Shown piece by piece: positions 38,046 to 48,293 of a stretch of DNA of 64,000 nucleotides. The notes beneath the pieces were generated by a model that was not told where the DNA came from, made no database searches, and saw only the letters and a program-made list of their open reading frames with translations. Source of the stretch: Tetranychus cinnabarinus (lineage: Eukaryota; Arthropoda; Arachnida; Trombidiformes; Tetranychidae); contig WHVY01000002.1 in the NCBI GenBank assembly GCA_022266195.1, forward strand, positions 15,019,001 to 15,083,000. Reading direction: 5' to 3'. The stretch's first letter is position 1. Each line of letters begins with the position of its first letter. Both the position numbers and the translations under genes were made by a program.

Positions 38046-39640
38046 TAATGTATTCACTCCCATCATGATCATCTTTCAATTGCCTTTCCAATCCATTTCC
38101 ACCTCAAATTTATCCCAAACAATTGGAGTTTATCCAACACATACACACACACACACAGACAATTAGTTTCAAATTTAATTTTTCAAACTTCTCTGAATCT
38201 CTTTCAATTGATTTTTCACTCATTTCTGCCTCTTCTCCCAGTGGTTTTTCCCACGAATTTTTGCATTCCTGACAATAAGAGCAACCAACTTTGCCGTTAA
38301 TTACTCTCATAACAGAGATATCTGTTTTCGCCATCATCCTCGTCTATATCTTCCTTACCGTCAATATTAAAAAGGAAAGAGCACAAAGAAGAGACTTAAG
38401 ACTGTAAAAACAAACCCATAACAGAAACTAAACAGAACCCTCTTCTCATCCTCCTCCTCCTCCACAAATCCTCCTCCTTCTTCTCAATGGATTCACTTTT
38501 CACTGGGTTCATCTTTTCCATGTGTTTTCCTTATGTGTTACCAATGATAATTGGATGAAACTGGATGAAAAAAAGTGAAGAAACGAGCAAAAAAAAATAT
38601 CAAAGGTCAAACTCAAAAGGTTAAGGCATTGATAATTAAGGATACATTTGATTGACACCATTGATTGTTTTCCCTGAATATTCAATCTTGACCACATCTT
38701 TTAGTCTAATTGTTTGAGCGTTTCCTGTAAGAAATTTGTTCAATCTTTTCGCCTCCAAAACTGTGTTTACCTTTTGTTTCCAAACGAAAAGCAATAAATT
38801 TTTTCTTCCCTTTGAACGTAAAGCAAGCAAGCAAAGAAAAAAGTATTTCAAATTTTCTTGCCTTCAACCGAAAAGGGAACAAAAAAACTGAAACTTCATT
38901 TTCACTTCATTAGATTATTATTATTAATATAACAACATTATCCAAGTTTTTCATTCAATATACTCTGAATATATTTGAATAAACAAATGAAAGAAAAAGG
39001 GTGAAAAAAAGTAAATTATTTCAATTACAAAATGTTCATCGGAAGTTGAACATCAATTTGCCTTTAGCATTATCCCTTTGTTTTGGCTCATTTATAAAAA
39101 GCGAGCAACACACACAAAAAAAAAGAGTAAACTGAAAACTAATTTTCAATGGAAGCAAAACATTGAAAATGATTATCATCGCCATTATTATCATTATCAT
39201 TAGTAGGCTGCAAGTTGTAATCATTATCATCTGAAAGTTAACACGAAAATTGAAGATTTGTGAAAATCAATGATTTGAGCAATTTACATAAGTACATCAA
39301 GATGTTGAGGAGTGAGAGAAGCGACTCAAGAAAATATGAAAACAGGAGCCACAGTAATATCTAGTTACAGATGAAAATGAAGATAACTCATTAAACAACA
39401 GTTTGTGAACATTTGATTATATTTGTTAAAACGTTAATGTAAAGCAATTAAGACCAAGTTGATGATTATTTTTACTGTAATAAGAGTTTCTTCAATGATA
39501 GGGTTACAATTGTTTTTATCCTAAATGAACGCCATTCCAATCCTTAGACACTTTACCCATTTTTACATTACTTTCAATGTGACAAAATTGATAATATTTT
39601 TTTTCCCTTCAACTTATTTACTTTACCATTTCAACTTTGA
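38046..39640. other. AT-rich DNA, weak exon-like frames, no gene recognised
   Basis: Minus-strand frames at 38,110-38,337 (CSYCQECKNSWEKPLGEEAE region) and 38,636-38,851 have mixed composition over 40-50 residues. They lack recognised domains and clear splice partners. A CA repeat lies at 38,143-38,157. Confidence 0.3.
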
Positions 39641-40204
39641 CCCTTGTAAAGTGAGATAACGGGTAAACGAAACACGAGTTCAAATTGAACATTTCTGACC
39701 GTGTTGAGTTACTTTGTTTATTCATCATTTTATCATTTGTAAGATGATAATTTTTGTATTCAAGATACAGGATAAGCTAGTAAATTAACGAGTAAACAAA
39801 TGAATAAAGTAAAAATTTTGTTCAACAGCGATTAACTTATTAGAAGAAGAGAATTTGAATTCAGAACATTTTTCACTTGATAATTTTGGTGAACAATATG
39901 ACTAATTGGTTGTCCAGGTTAACCAGTTTATGATTAAAAGTGAAGGAGAGGCAGAGTGAGAGAGTGAATAACGAAGGGAGGAGTTTCGAGAAACTGAAAT
40001 TTTTTAACCAAACCTTCTCTCACTTTACATCTACCTCAGCAACCGAGAACAGCTTTTTTTACACCGTTTTGTCTCTTTTTGTAAACACCTTTACCATTCA
40101 ACTATCCGTCCAATTTTAGAATATTTTCTAATTGCGTTTTTTTTGTTCTTATTTTTCAGCTCTTGTTCTTGTTCTTGTGTTGGCTATAATTATTGTCATT
40201 TATT
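39641..40204 (+). promoter_or_regulatory. Conserved 5' flank of zinc-finger gene 1
   Basis: Aligns with the flanks of genes 2 and 3 (44,280-44,835 and 49,079-49,499). Shared blocks are GACTAATTGGTTGTCCA, a GAG-rich run then AACGAAGGGAGGAG, and the near-palindrome GTTTCGAGAAAC (39,983-39,994), whose TTCnnGAA core resembles a heat-shock-factor half-site pair. Others are ACTTTACATCTACCTCA and a CACCT at 40,086-40,090, 119 bp before the ATG. CACCT is the minimal ZEB-family binding core, so self-regulation is conceivable. No TATA box is obvious. Confidence 0.5.
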
Positions 40205-41558
40205 ATGGCTACTGCAAATTTACGTAAATTCAAGTGTCCTGAATGTGGGAAGGCTTTCAAATATAAACATCACCTGAAAGAACATATACGAATCCATTCC
40301 GGAGATAAACCCTTTGAGTGTCCACACTGTGGTAAACGATTTTCCCATTCCGGATCCTTTTCATCTCACTTGACCAGCAAAAAATGTTTCAAAGTTAATC
40401 TCAAAGTGACCAATTCAAATAATATTAATTCTATTAATAATAATAGTAACCATTTAAACTCTCCACAAGCAACCAAACCGTTCCATTTACCACCGTACCA
40501 TTGTCCGCCGTACTATTTACCGCCCTACCATCTACCACCGTACCATTTACCATCTGCAACTTTTCATAATTTTACCGAGATTGCTCAGGTTCATCTTGAG
40601 CCTCAAAGAACCCTAAATGTTCATAGTTTAAATAAGTTAAAATCAAGCCTCTCCACAACGATTACAACAATCCCTGCCATAATTCATAACAATGTAATTA
40701 ACAGCAATGGATCATCGTCTCACCTCAATCATCATCATCCTTCTCACAATCATAATGGTAATTCTATTAATACACCTATTACTGACAGCAACAACAACAA
40801 TACCAGCATCAACAATCACAACAATCACAGCAACAATAGCAACAACAGCAGCAGCAACAGTAGTAGCAACATTGGTACCATCAGCACCATTAGTACCATC
40901 AACAACTTCAACATAAGCAACAGCAACACTCTCATTATGAACAACATCGACATCAACAACACAAGCAGCAATTTTATAAATTTCGAAGTTCCACTCGATC
41001 TTTCCACAAACAAAATAGAATCCGTTCCAACTGATTTATCGGTGAAGAGGAAGAGGCCATTAGAGGATGAAGATGCAAATAAAAAACAATCGACATCCAC
41101 CGATCATTCAGTCACTAGTGACCATTCAACCTTGCAAAATGATCAAAGTAATCATGTTGATGATAATGTTGACAATTTTCAGTTTTCAACCATCTTCAAC
41201 TGCGATAAATGTGAAAAAACATTTAATAAATCAAGTTCACTTGCAAGACATAAATATGAACATTCCGGTAAGTATTTTGATTAACACCTAACGAGACTAT
41301 ATTTGAAGCTTTTGAATTTATCAACAATTTACTAATTATCTTTTTTCTTTTCCTTCTTCTTCAGGTTTACGTCCACACAAATGTGATGTCTGTAGCAAAG
41401 CATTTAAACACAAACATCATCTAACCGAGCATAAAAGACTCCACAGTGGGGAGAAGCCCTTTCAATGTAAAAAATGTTTAAAGAGATTTTCACACTCAGG
41501 ATCGTATTCCCAACATATGAACCATCGATACTCTTATTGTAAACCGCAAAGAATCTAG
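40205..41558 (+). CDS. ZEB/zfh-1-like zinc-finger protein 1 (two exons)
   Basis: Predicted nuclear DNA-binding repressor of 418 residues. Exons 40,205-41,267 and 41,365-41,558; the 97-bp GT-AG intron splits a Gly codon. Fingers 1-2 (C11/C14/H27/H31; C39/C42/H55/C61) match ZEB N-terminal fingers 3-4 (KHHLKEHIRIHSG; KRFSHSGSFSSH). Residues 95-115 hold PPY repeats, and about 165-250 are Asn/His/Ser-rich. PLDLS (263-267) and PTDLS (275-279) fit the PxDLS CtBP-binding consensus, followed by KRKRPL, a probable nuclear localisation signal. Fingers 3-5 (from C333, C361 and C389) match the ZEB C-terminal cluster (KHKHHLTEHKRLHSG; FSHSGSYSQHMNHRYSYC). ZEB proteins normally also have a homeodomain and two further N-terminal fingers; both are absent. 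The ATG at 40,205 is preferred because the longer frame begins at TTG. A ZEB identity is very likely; targets are unknown. Confidence 0.92.
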
Positions 41559-41727
41559 ATTCAGATGGCTCATAAGATGAATTTAATTTCTTCATCGTCA
41601 TCTCTCTTCTCTTTCTCTCTCATTCTTTTACCTTTTTTTCATATTTCGCTTTCCTTTCTTTCACCCCTTTCATCATTTCATCTTTCTTTTTCCCTTCACA
41701 TTCTTGAAAACTCATAACCTTTAAAAC

Positions 41728-41733
41728 AATAAA
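41728..41733 (+). terminator. Poly(A) signal of zinc-finger gene 1
   Basis: AATAAA 170 bp after the stop, within a block (AATAAAAAGCAACTTTGCTCAC) that is conserved after all three genes. Confidence 0.6.
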
Positions 41734-41996
41734 AAGCAACTTTGCTCACCAATCTTGTGATAAGTTACATGTTTTTTTACTTCTACTTCAACCTATTTTG
41801 TCACCTTTTTGTATCCCCTGAGAAACTCTCAATGTTACTCTGTTAGTCAAATTGAACTTTTCAGATGGCAAAATGTCTATCCATCGACAAGGACCTTAAA
41901 GTAACCCCAAAGTAAAGTGGACACCCAGTCAACCCAGATGGAAACATGTAAACTGGAGGAAAGGGTCAGACTTTGGTTTTAATAACTTTTATGCTC
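41734..41996. other. 3' flank of unit 1, shared with other units
   Basis: Aligns with the flanks after genes 2 and 3 and after the relic at 32.4 kb (TTGTCACCTTTTTGTATC, GTTAGTCAAATTGAACTTTTCAG). Positions 41,925-41,990 match 48,010-48,095 in unit 2. No coding frame. Confidence 0.6.
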
Positions 41997-42058
41997 GTAT
42001 ACGCAAATATATTTGCGTATACATGACCCTTTAGATTATAATCTAAAGGGTCATGTAT
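41997..42058. repeat. Two overlapping perfect palindromes (26 and 40 bp)
   Basis: Positions 41,997-42,022 (GTATACGCAAATA plus its exact complement) and 42,019-42,058 (centred on the TA of GATTATAATC, outer arms ATACATGACCC) are each perfect inverted repeats without a loop. In the matching part of unit 2 (near 48,100) the sequence reads CTCGTATACGCAAGCAACC and has no palindrome, so the structure is specific to this copy. Confidence 0.85.
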
Positions 42059-43970
42059 TCATCTTTACTGAAACTCTCATCTACATTTCAAGCACACAGA
42101 TCTAGGCCTTTATTTACTATTGCCGTTTGAAGATTGTCGCGCTTCTGTAAATTTATCAATTTTTACTATAAATTCACTCGATCCTCAAGGCTTCAGATGA
42201 ATGGAACCTCTTGTTATCAGACATAGATTAAGTTGATATAGAAATACGTATTCCTACGTTTACCATGCTAATCAATCATTTAATATTATTGCCACAAAGA
42301 AAAAATGAGTTTATTTATTTTGATCTAGTAAATTAGTGTAAAAAGTAGCAGCATAATGAATCATTCTTTCAAAGTTTTTCCTTCTTTATCAGATCAAGAT
42401 ACCGATGAAACTGTGAAGGCTGTGAAGTTAACACTAAAGATGAAGAAAATTATAGATTGTCATTTATTTAAATTGACAGTTTAGGTAAGATTTACTTTGG
42501 ATGCAAAAAATTTAGGCTTTAGTTGAAAATTCATTTTGATTTCAATGTAAACCACCACAGATGAGAACATTTGAAAGCTAATGTTAAAGAAACTTTTACT
42601 TGCAAAAAAACGCCCAGTTCCTATGCTGCTGAAAATCCATCTTTGACAGTACTTTAGACTTCTGTTTTTTCTTCATCCTGTTAGAACATAATTTTCTCAG
42701 GAACCTGGATTCCTAGGAAACTCAGCCTATTTACTGGACCTGAAATCTTGCCCGTCATTTGGTTTCTTCATTTCTTATGAAACCCTTTAGATACAGATAC
42801 AGAAACAGACAAGTGATTGATTCACTGATACAATCCATACTCTGAAGAGACCTGAATTCTTGATGAAAAACCATCTTCAGAAAAGAAATCCAAATTTAAA
42901 ATCTTCAGCTTTTGTCATATTGATAATACAATTGAGTCCATTTAGACTATTAATATTTGTAAATTAGTAAATTGAAACTTGGATCTCCTTTAGTACAATT
43001 GAGGAACCTGATTTTTGCACAAACTCTTTACCTAAAGACAAAGTTTGCATAAAATCCTGGTCCAACAATGAATCAACACCTGACTAACAAAAATTTTCCC
43101 CTCACTCAATGTCATTGAATAAGGATTCTGCATTCCCTCCCCAGCCTCTATTTTTATGAATTTCCCAGAGATCTGAGATGAGGTTTCCTGTTTTTCATGG
43201 ATAGAGTTGAGTCAAGGTTTCCGTGCTGAGTAATTTTTTTCTCAGACTTTGATACAATAACTTAATGTATTGTATAGATTGACAGTTTAGGTGAGATATA
43301 CATTGGATGGAAAAATTTGACGTTTTCATTTCAATAGTTGATAAAGTCCTACGTTCTTAGTTTGGGTTGACTGGGTAGATAAAGTTATGATTATTACAAG
43401 ATGACCATGAAATAAAATATTGTTGAGAAATAATTATCTGGACCAAAGTTTAACTTTAAAATTAAAATGAGTTTGTTTTGGCTCTTTTCTGGTTCAAACT
43501 TTGTTTATCTCAATATTTACGTGGTCAGCTTTAGATTTAGTCCGACTGTATGACTTTATCAATATCATTTTAAAGTAGATGCTCAATGAATAAGTAAACA
43601 TTCATTGAAAAATGTCAAGTTTAGAAGAAAAATAATCGAAAGTTTACTAAGAAACCTTGATTGGAAAGGTCTGTTGATCCAATTGATTAAGTTTATTCAA
43701 TTGGACAAATTAACTTTCCACCGACAATCGCACCTTTTTTTGTCTCCTAAAAGCGTCCTGGGAAAGCATTGGTTATTTGTTCATCTTTACTCATCTTAAT
43801 CCACTAAACTTGAAGCTGCCTTCTTCTTGTGAATGTCTCTGTTTTAAAAGCGAAACCGCCTCTAAGTCTTTTGTTTTGAAAGTCAATTCCAGCTTAGGTG
43901 AGTCATTCTTAACGAGCTAAACTGGAAAATGACCCTAAATTTTGAAAATACCTTGAGAAAAGTTGAACAT
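42059..43970. other. Intergenic part of unit 1, no gene seen
   Basis: Positions 42,290-42,370 match 48,135-48,205. Positions 42,455-42,580 match 47,296-47,420, and a second shorter echo of that block lies near 43,265-43,320. Positions 43,039-43,216 are interspersed repeat B in plus orientation. Positions 43,390-43,640 match the relic unit at 32,750-33,020. No coding region recognised. Confidence 0.55.
43039..43216 (+). repeat. Interspersed repeat B, plus-oriented copy
   Basis: Partner in opposite orientation of 14,692-14,831, with an additional stretch of about 45 bp in the middle (around 43,100-43,140). Confidence 0.6.
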
Positions 43971-44025
43971 CATAAAACCTTGGTCCAACTATTTACAAAC
44001 CTAAAGGTAAATTTGCTTATGGTCA
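43915..44025 (-). pseudogene. Tiny GatA/QRSL1 C-terminal relic (unit 1)
   Basis: AACTGGAAAATGACCCTAAATTTTGAAAATACC, followed by TTGGTCCAACTATTTACAAACCTAAAGG, corresponds on the minus strand to the last 35 or so residues of GatA (intact at 51,160-51,260). Everything upstream is gone. It marks where the first unit once carried GatA. Confidence 0.7.
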
Positions 44026-44279
44026 ATGGTAACCAGGTAAACTTTAATGAAGTGAACAGTAAGACTATTTAGTTGACCAGCATTTCGCCACTTCATGAGC
44101 AAGGAAAACAAAAAGCCTTGGGCTTTACTATTGCAATCAAATCATTTGCTCGTCTTTTATTCATTTTTATCAATTTAATCTTTATTCTGGTTCAACACTT
44201 TAAACTGTAAACTTGCTCTGTATCTTTATATTATTGGATTGATTGTATTTTTGCTTCATATTTACTTTTACCACTTTAG

Positions 44280-44835
44280 TAAGTGAGATAACGGGTAAAG
44301 AAACCTACGAAATAAAGAGTTCAAATTGAACATCTTCTGATAGCGTTGAGTTACTTTGTTTATTCATCATTTTATCATTTGTAAGATGATAATTTTTGTA
44401 TTCAAGATGCAGGGTAATGAAGTAAATTACCGAGTAAACAAATGATTAAAGTAAAATTTTTCGCGAATCAGCGATTATTGGATTAGAAGAAGCGAATCCG
44501 CATTCTTGGAAAATTTGATAATTTTAGTGGACATTATGACTAATTGGTTGTCCAGGTTCACCACTTCATGAGTAAAAGTGAGTAACAGGAGAGGGAGGGA
44601 GAGTGAGAGAGTGGATAACGAAGGGAGGAGTTTCAAGAAACTCAAGTTTTTTAACCAGACCTTTGTTCACTTTACATCTACCTCATCAACCGAGTGCATC
44701 GTTACACCGTTTTGTCCAACCTTGTTAACACCTTTGACATTCCACTTTCCGTCCAACTTCAAGTATATTTCAATTTCATTTTATTTTGTTTTTTCGTCTA
44801 TTCAGTTCTTGTTATTCTAAACTTGTTCATTCATT
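44280..44835 (+). promoter_or_regulatory. Conserved 5' flank of zinc-finger gene 2
   Basis: Homologous to 39,651-40,204, with the same ordered blocks. The near-palindrome is GTTTCAAGAAAC at 44,630-44,641. CACCT is at 44,729-44,733, 107 bp upstream of the ATG. Confidence 0.5.
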
Positions 44836-46048
44836 ATGTCGACTGAAAATTTACGTAAATTTGAGTGTCATGAATGTGAGAAGGCATTCAAACATAAACA
44901 TCACCTAAAAGAACACATACGAATCCATTCAGGAGATAAACCCTTTGGGTGTCCACACTGTGGTAAACGATTTTCTCATTCCGGATCCTTTTCCTCTCAC
45001 TTGTCCAGAAAAAAATGCTTAAAATCTAACCTCGAAATGACCAATATAAATAATTTTTATTCTGATAATGTTGACCATTGTGACTCTCGAAAGGAGAACA
45101 AACCACCTCATTCCCCACCGTTCCTTTTACCACCGTATCATCTTTTACCGTACTTTTTACCATCTACAACTTTCCATAATTTTATGAAGATTGCTCAGTT
45201 GCACCTTAATAAGTTAAAATCTATAACGAATACTAAAATCCCTGCCATAACTGATAACAATGTAATTAACAGCAATGGATCATGGACTCAACTCAATCAT
45301 CATCTTCCTTCTCACAATGGTAATGCTATTACTAATTCAATTACTGGCACCAACAACAGTAATAGCACCATTTGTACCATCAACAACTTCAACATTAGCA
45401 ACAGCAACACTCTCATTATGAACAACATCGACATCAACAACACAAGCAGCAATTTTATAAATTTCGAAGTTCCACTCGATCTTTCCACAAACAAAATAGA
45501 ATCCGTTCCAACTGATTTATCGGTGAAGAGGAAGAGGCCATTAGAGGATGAAGATGCAAATAAAAAACAATCGACATCCACCGATCATTCAGTCACTAGT
45601 GACCATTCAACCTTGCAAAATGATCAAAGTAATCATGTTGATGATAATGTTGACAATTTTCAGTTTTCAACCATCTTCAACTGCGATAAATGTGAAAAAA
45701 CATTTAATAAATCAAGTTCACTTGCAAGACATAAATATGAACATTCCGGTAAGTAATTTAATCAACATCTAATGAGACTATATTTGAAGATCTTGAAATT
45801 ATAATATCAATAATTTAATTAATTTACTAATTTTTTCTTATTTTTCCGCTTTAGGTTTACGCCCTCACAAATGCGATGTCTGTAGCAAAGCATTTAAACA
45901 TAAACACCATCTAACTGAACATAAAAGACTCCACAGTGGGGAGAAGCCCTTTCAATGTAAAAAATGCTTAAAGAGATTTTCACACTCAGGATCGTATTCA
46001 CAACATATGAACCACCGATATTCCTATTGTAAACCGCAAAGAATCTAG
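44836..46048 (+). CDS. ZEB/zfh-1-like zinc-finger protein 2 (two exons, mosaic gene)
   Basis: Predicted nuclear repressor of 368 residues. Exons 44,836-45,748 and 45,855-46,048, with a 106-bp GT-AG intron in the same phase as its paralogues. Fingers 1-2 at residues 11-61, PLDLS 213-217, PTDLS 225-229, KRKRP next, finger 3 C283/C286/H299/H303, then fingers 4-5 encoded by exon 2. No homeodomain. The linker is shorter than in gene 1: only one LPPY plus one LLPY, and a reduced Asn/Ser region. From about residue 181 to the end of exon 1 the protein is identical to gene 1 and the DNA almost so. The intron and exon 2 are instead nearly identical to gene 3. The start is supported by alignment with both paralogues. 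Confidence 0.92.
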
Positions 46049-46181
46049 ATTCAGATGGCTCCATGGATGGCTCATCCATTCTTTCACCTTTCTTCATACC
46101 TCGCTTTCCATTCTTTCACCCTTCTATCATGTCATCTTTCTTTTTCCGTTCACGTTCTTGAAAATTCTTAATCTTTAAAAT

Positions 46182-46187
46182 AATAAA
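46182..46187 (+). terminator. Poly(A) signal of zinc-finger gene 2
   Basis: AATAAA about 134 bp after the stop, in the same conserved flank as in genes 1 and 3. Confidence 0.6.
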
Positions 46188-46535
46188 AAGCAACTTTGCT
46201 CACTAATCTTGTGATAATTTTCATGTTTTCTACTTCTACTTCAACCTTTTGTGTCACCGTTTTGTATCTGCTGCGAAACTCTCATTGTCAGTCAAATTGA
46301 ACTTTTCAGATTGGTTTTCATTTGAAATTAATGATTAATCAGAATTTTCTCTACTCCTCCTTCAGTACCCATGGATTCAAGACAAGATTAGTAGCTAACA
46401 GTTAGTTCAATTACCATTATAACCATTAGACTTAATTATGATCTTAACCTGATTGGATCTTAATTTAAATGTCCCATCCTTAGTCCGTAAAACGATACTC
46501 TTACCGGTGTAAACCTAACGTGTAGTAATATTATT

Positions 46536-46699
46536 ACCCTTATGATTGTGAGAAGGATGATGATGATTGAGGTGAGACGATGATCCATTGCTGTTAATTA
46601 CATTGTTATGAATTATGGCAGGGATTGTTGTAATCGTTGTGGAGAGGCTTGATTTTAACTTATTTAAACTATGAACATTTTGGGTTCTTTGAGGCTTTT
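46536..46699 (-). pseudogene. Inverted fragment of zinc-finger gene 1 linker
   Basis: The reverse complement equals about 40,600-40,760, the linker of gene 1 from the EPQRTLNVHSLNKLKSS region to the HHHPSHNHNG region, almost base for base. It matches gene 1 better than gene 2 or 3, and lies in opposite orientation inside the insertion. Confidence 0.85.
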
Positions 46700-47625
46700 T
46701 GCCTTTAAAGTATAGGTGAGAATAAGATGAAGGAAAAAAGATAGGAACGCCTTAAAGTGGCCTCAAAATCATCTTCCTTTCGTTGCTTTCAACGGTCAAT
46801 AGGTAAAGTCTATTTTCAACTTTTAGGTTCACTTTTTTTTAACCTTTCTCTGGTTTCTTTAAACCTATCAGAGGTCAGACCTTTTTATCATTTGCTCTCT
46901 GTTGGAAGTGAATGGAAATGTAGATAAGAAGGAAACAGAGAGAAGGACGAAGATGAAATTACCAAAGAAAAGGTCAGTTTACGGCAAAAAAAAGCTTTTT
47001 TTCCTTTTCGTTGAAACAAAAGGTAAACAGAGTTGTTGAGTTAAAGTTAGAGAAGAAAAGATTTAACAAATTTTTACAGGAAACGTAAAACAATTAGACT
47101 AAAAGATGAGGCCTGCAAGAATGAACATTAAGCGACAAATAACAATCAATTGTGTCAATCAAGTGTATCCTTGCTTATCAATGGCTTAACCTTTTGAGTT
47201 TGACCTTTGTAGCTGTGTGTTGAGAATGGTCAAGATACACAGTACAGTTTTGACCAAATGTACTGCAATGGAATTTTCCGACTTTCTTTTCTGATTGTCA
47301 TTTATTTATATTGACAGTTAAGGTAAGATTTACATTGGACACAAAATTTAGTGTTTAATTGAAAATTCATTTTGATTTCAATGAAAATCTTCATAGATGA
47401 GAACATTTGAAAGCTGATATCAAATCTAGTAAGAAAATTAAAATACGGCTTGATTCTTACCGTAAAAATATATAAAAAGTTTCAAGATTAATATTAAGTG
47501 ATTAAGTTTTCTTCATACATTTATAAAGATTGGACTTGGTTTTAACTTATCTAGGATTTGACTTATGTAACTCATTTTAGAGATAAAAAACGAATGGTCC
47601 AATGGTTGAAGCTGATCTACAGCGA

Positions 47626-47963
47626 CTATTCGGTCTTCTCATCTTCTTCTGATTTTCCTTTGAGTGGCTCAGTCTTGTCAGGCAGTGGTTCTTCTTCCTT
47701 CTCAGTTTGTGATCGAACCTCTTTTTGTCGCGCAAACCATTTCAACAAAGTGTTCGCGACTTGAGTAGCTATAACATGGGAATCAAGGACATCGATACTT
47801 GGAACTTCCTCGTTTACATGGGACTTTGAAAAATTTGTTTCAAATCAGAGTCATCCTGGACGAGAAACATTTCTTTTATATTACATTTGTAAACTCGAGT
47901 AAGTCCTTTCATCTTCAAAGTTTCTTGAGATATTTTCCGTAAATCAGAAGTTCCAATCAAATC
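47626..47963 (-). pseudogene. Frameshifted coding relic, family unknown
   Basis: The minus strand reads protein-like sequence for about 110 codons with one frameshift near 47,815. The first part contains DLRKISQETLKMKGLTRVYK and ends QDDSDLKQIFQSP. After the shift, the second contains NEEVPSIDVLDSHVIATQ, LLKWFARQKEV and a charged tail (EKEEEPLPDKTEPLKGKSEE) to a TAG at 47,628-47,626. The composition is that of a genuine soluble protein C-terminus, but I cannot name the family. No intron is apparent, so it may be a fragment of a processed pseudogene carried by the insertion. Confidence 0.55.
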
Positions 47964-48293
47964 AGATAACAAAATGTGTATTCAGAGAGGAACCTTAAAG
48001 TAACCTTAAAGTTTAGTGGACATCCAATGAACAAAGACAGAAGTGCTAGAAACATGTGAGCTGGAGGAAAGGGTCAGACTTTGGTTTTAATAACTTTATC
48101 CTCGTATACGCAAGCAACCCAATGGTTCATGTCAAAGGGTTATTTATTTTGACCTAGTAAATTAGTGTAAAAAGTATCAGTATGATGAATAATTTTGCAA
48201 AGATTTTTCTTTTCATCAGATCATAAAAACTGAAAACCGTGTTGAGTTACTTTCTATTGCATATTTCATCATATTTATCATTTGTAAGATTTT

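Larger units (their letters stand above)
46311..47965. other. 1.65-kb insertion in the 3' flank of unit 2
   Basis: In unit 3 the flank reads AACTTTTCAG directly into ATAACAAAAAG (51,061-51,080). In unit 2 the matching halves are about 1.65 kb apart (46,310 and 47,966). The inserted DNA contains an inverted zinc-finger gene fragment (46,536-46,699), a block matching 42,455-42,580, and a decayed reading frame (47,626-47,963). Confidence 0.7.

Noticed and set aside
40193..40204. Four-residue N-terminal extension of zinc-finger protein 1
   Set aside because: It would start at TTG; the ATG at 40,205 aligns with the starts of the paralogues.
40825..41100. 91-codon minus-strand frame inside zinc-finger gene 1 (also seen in gene 2)
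   Set aside because: Leucine-rich shadow of the Asn/Ser/Thr codons of the sense gene.
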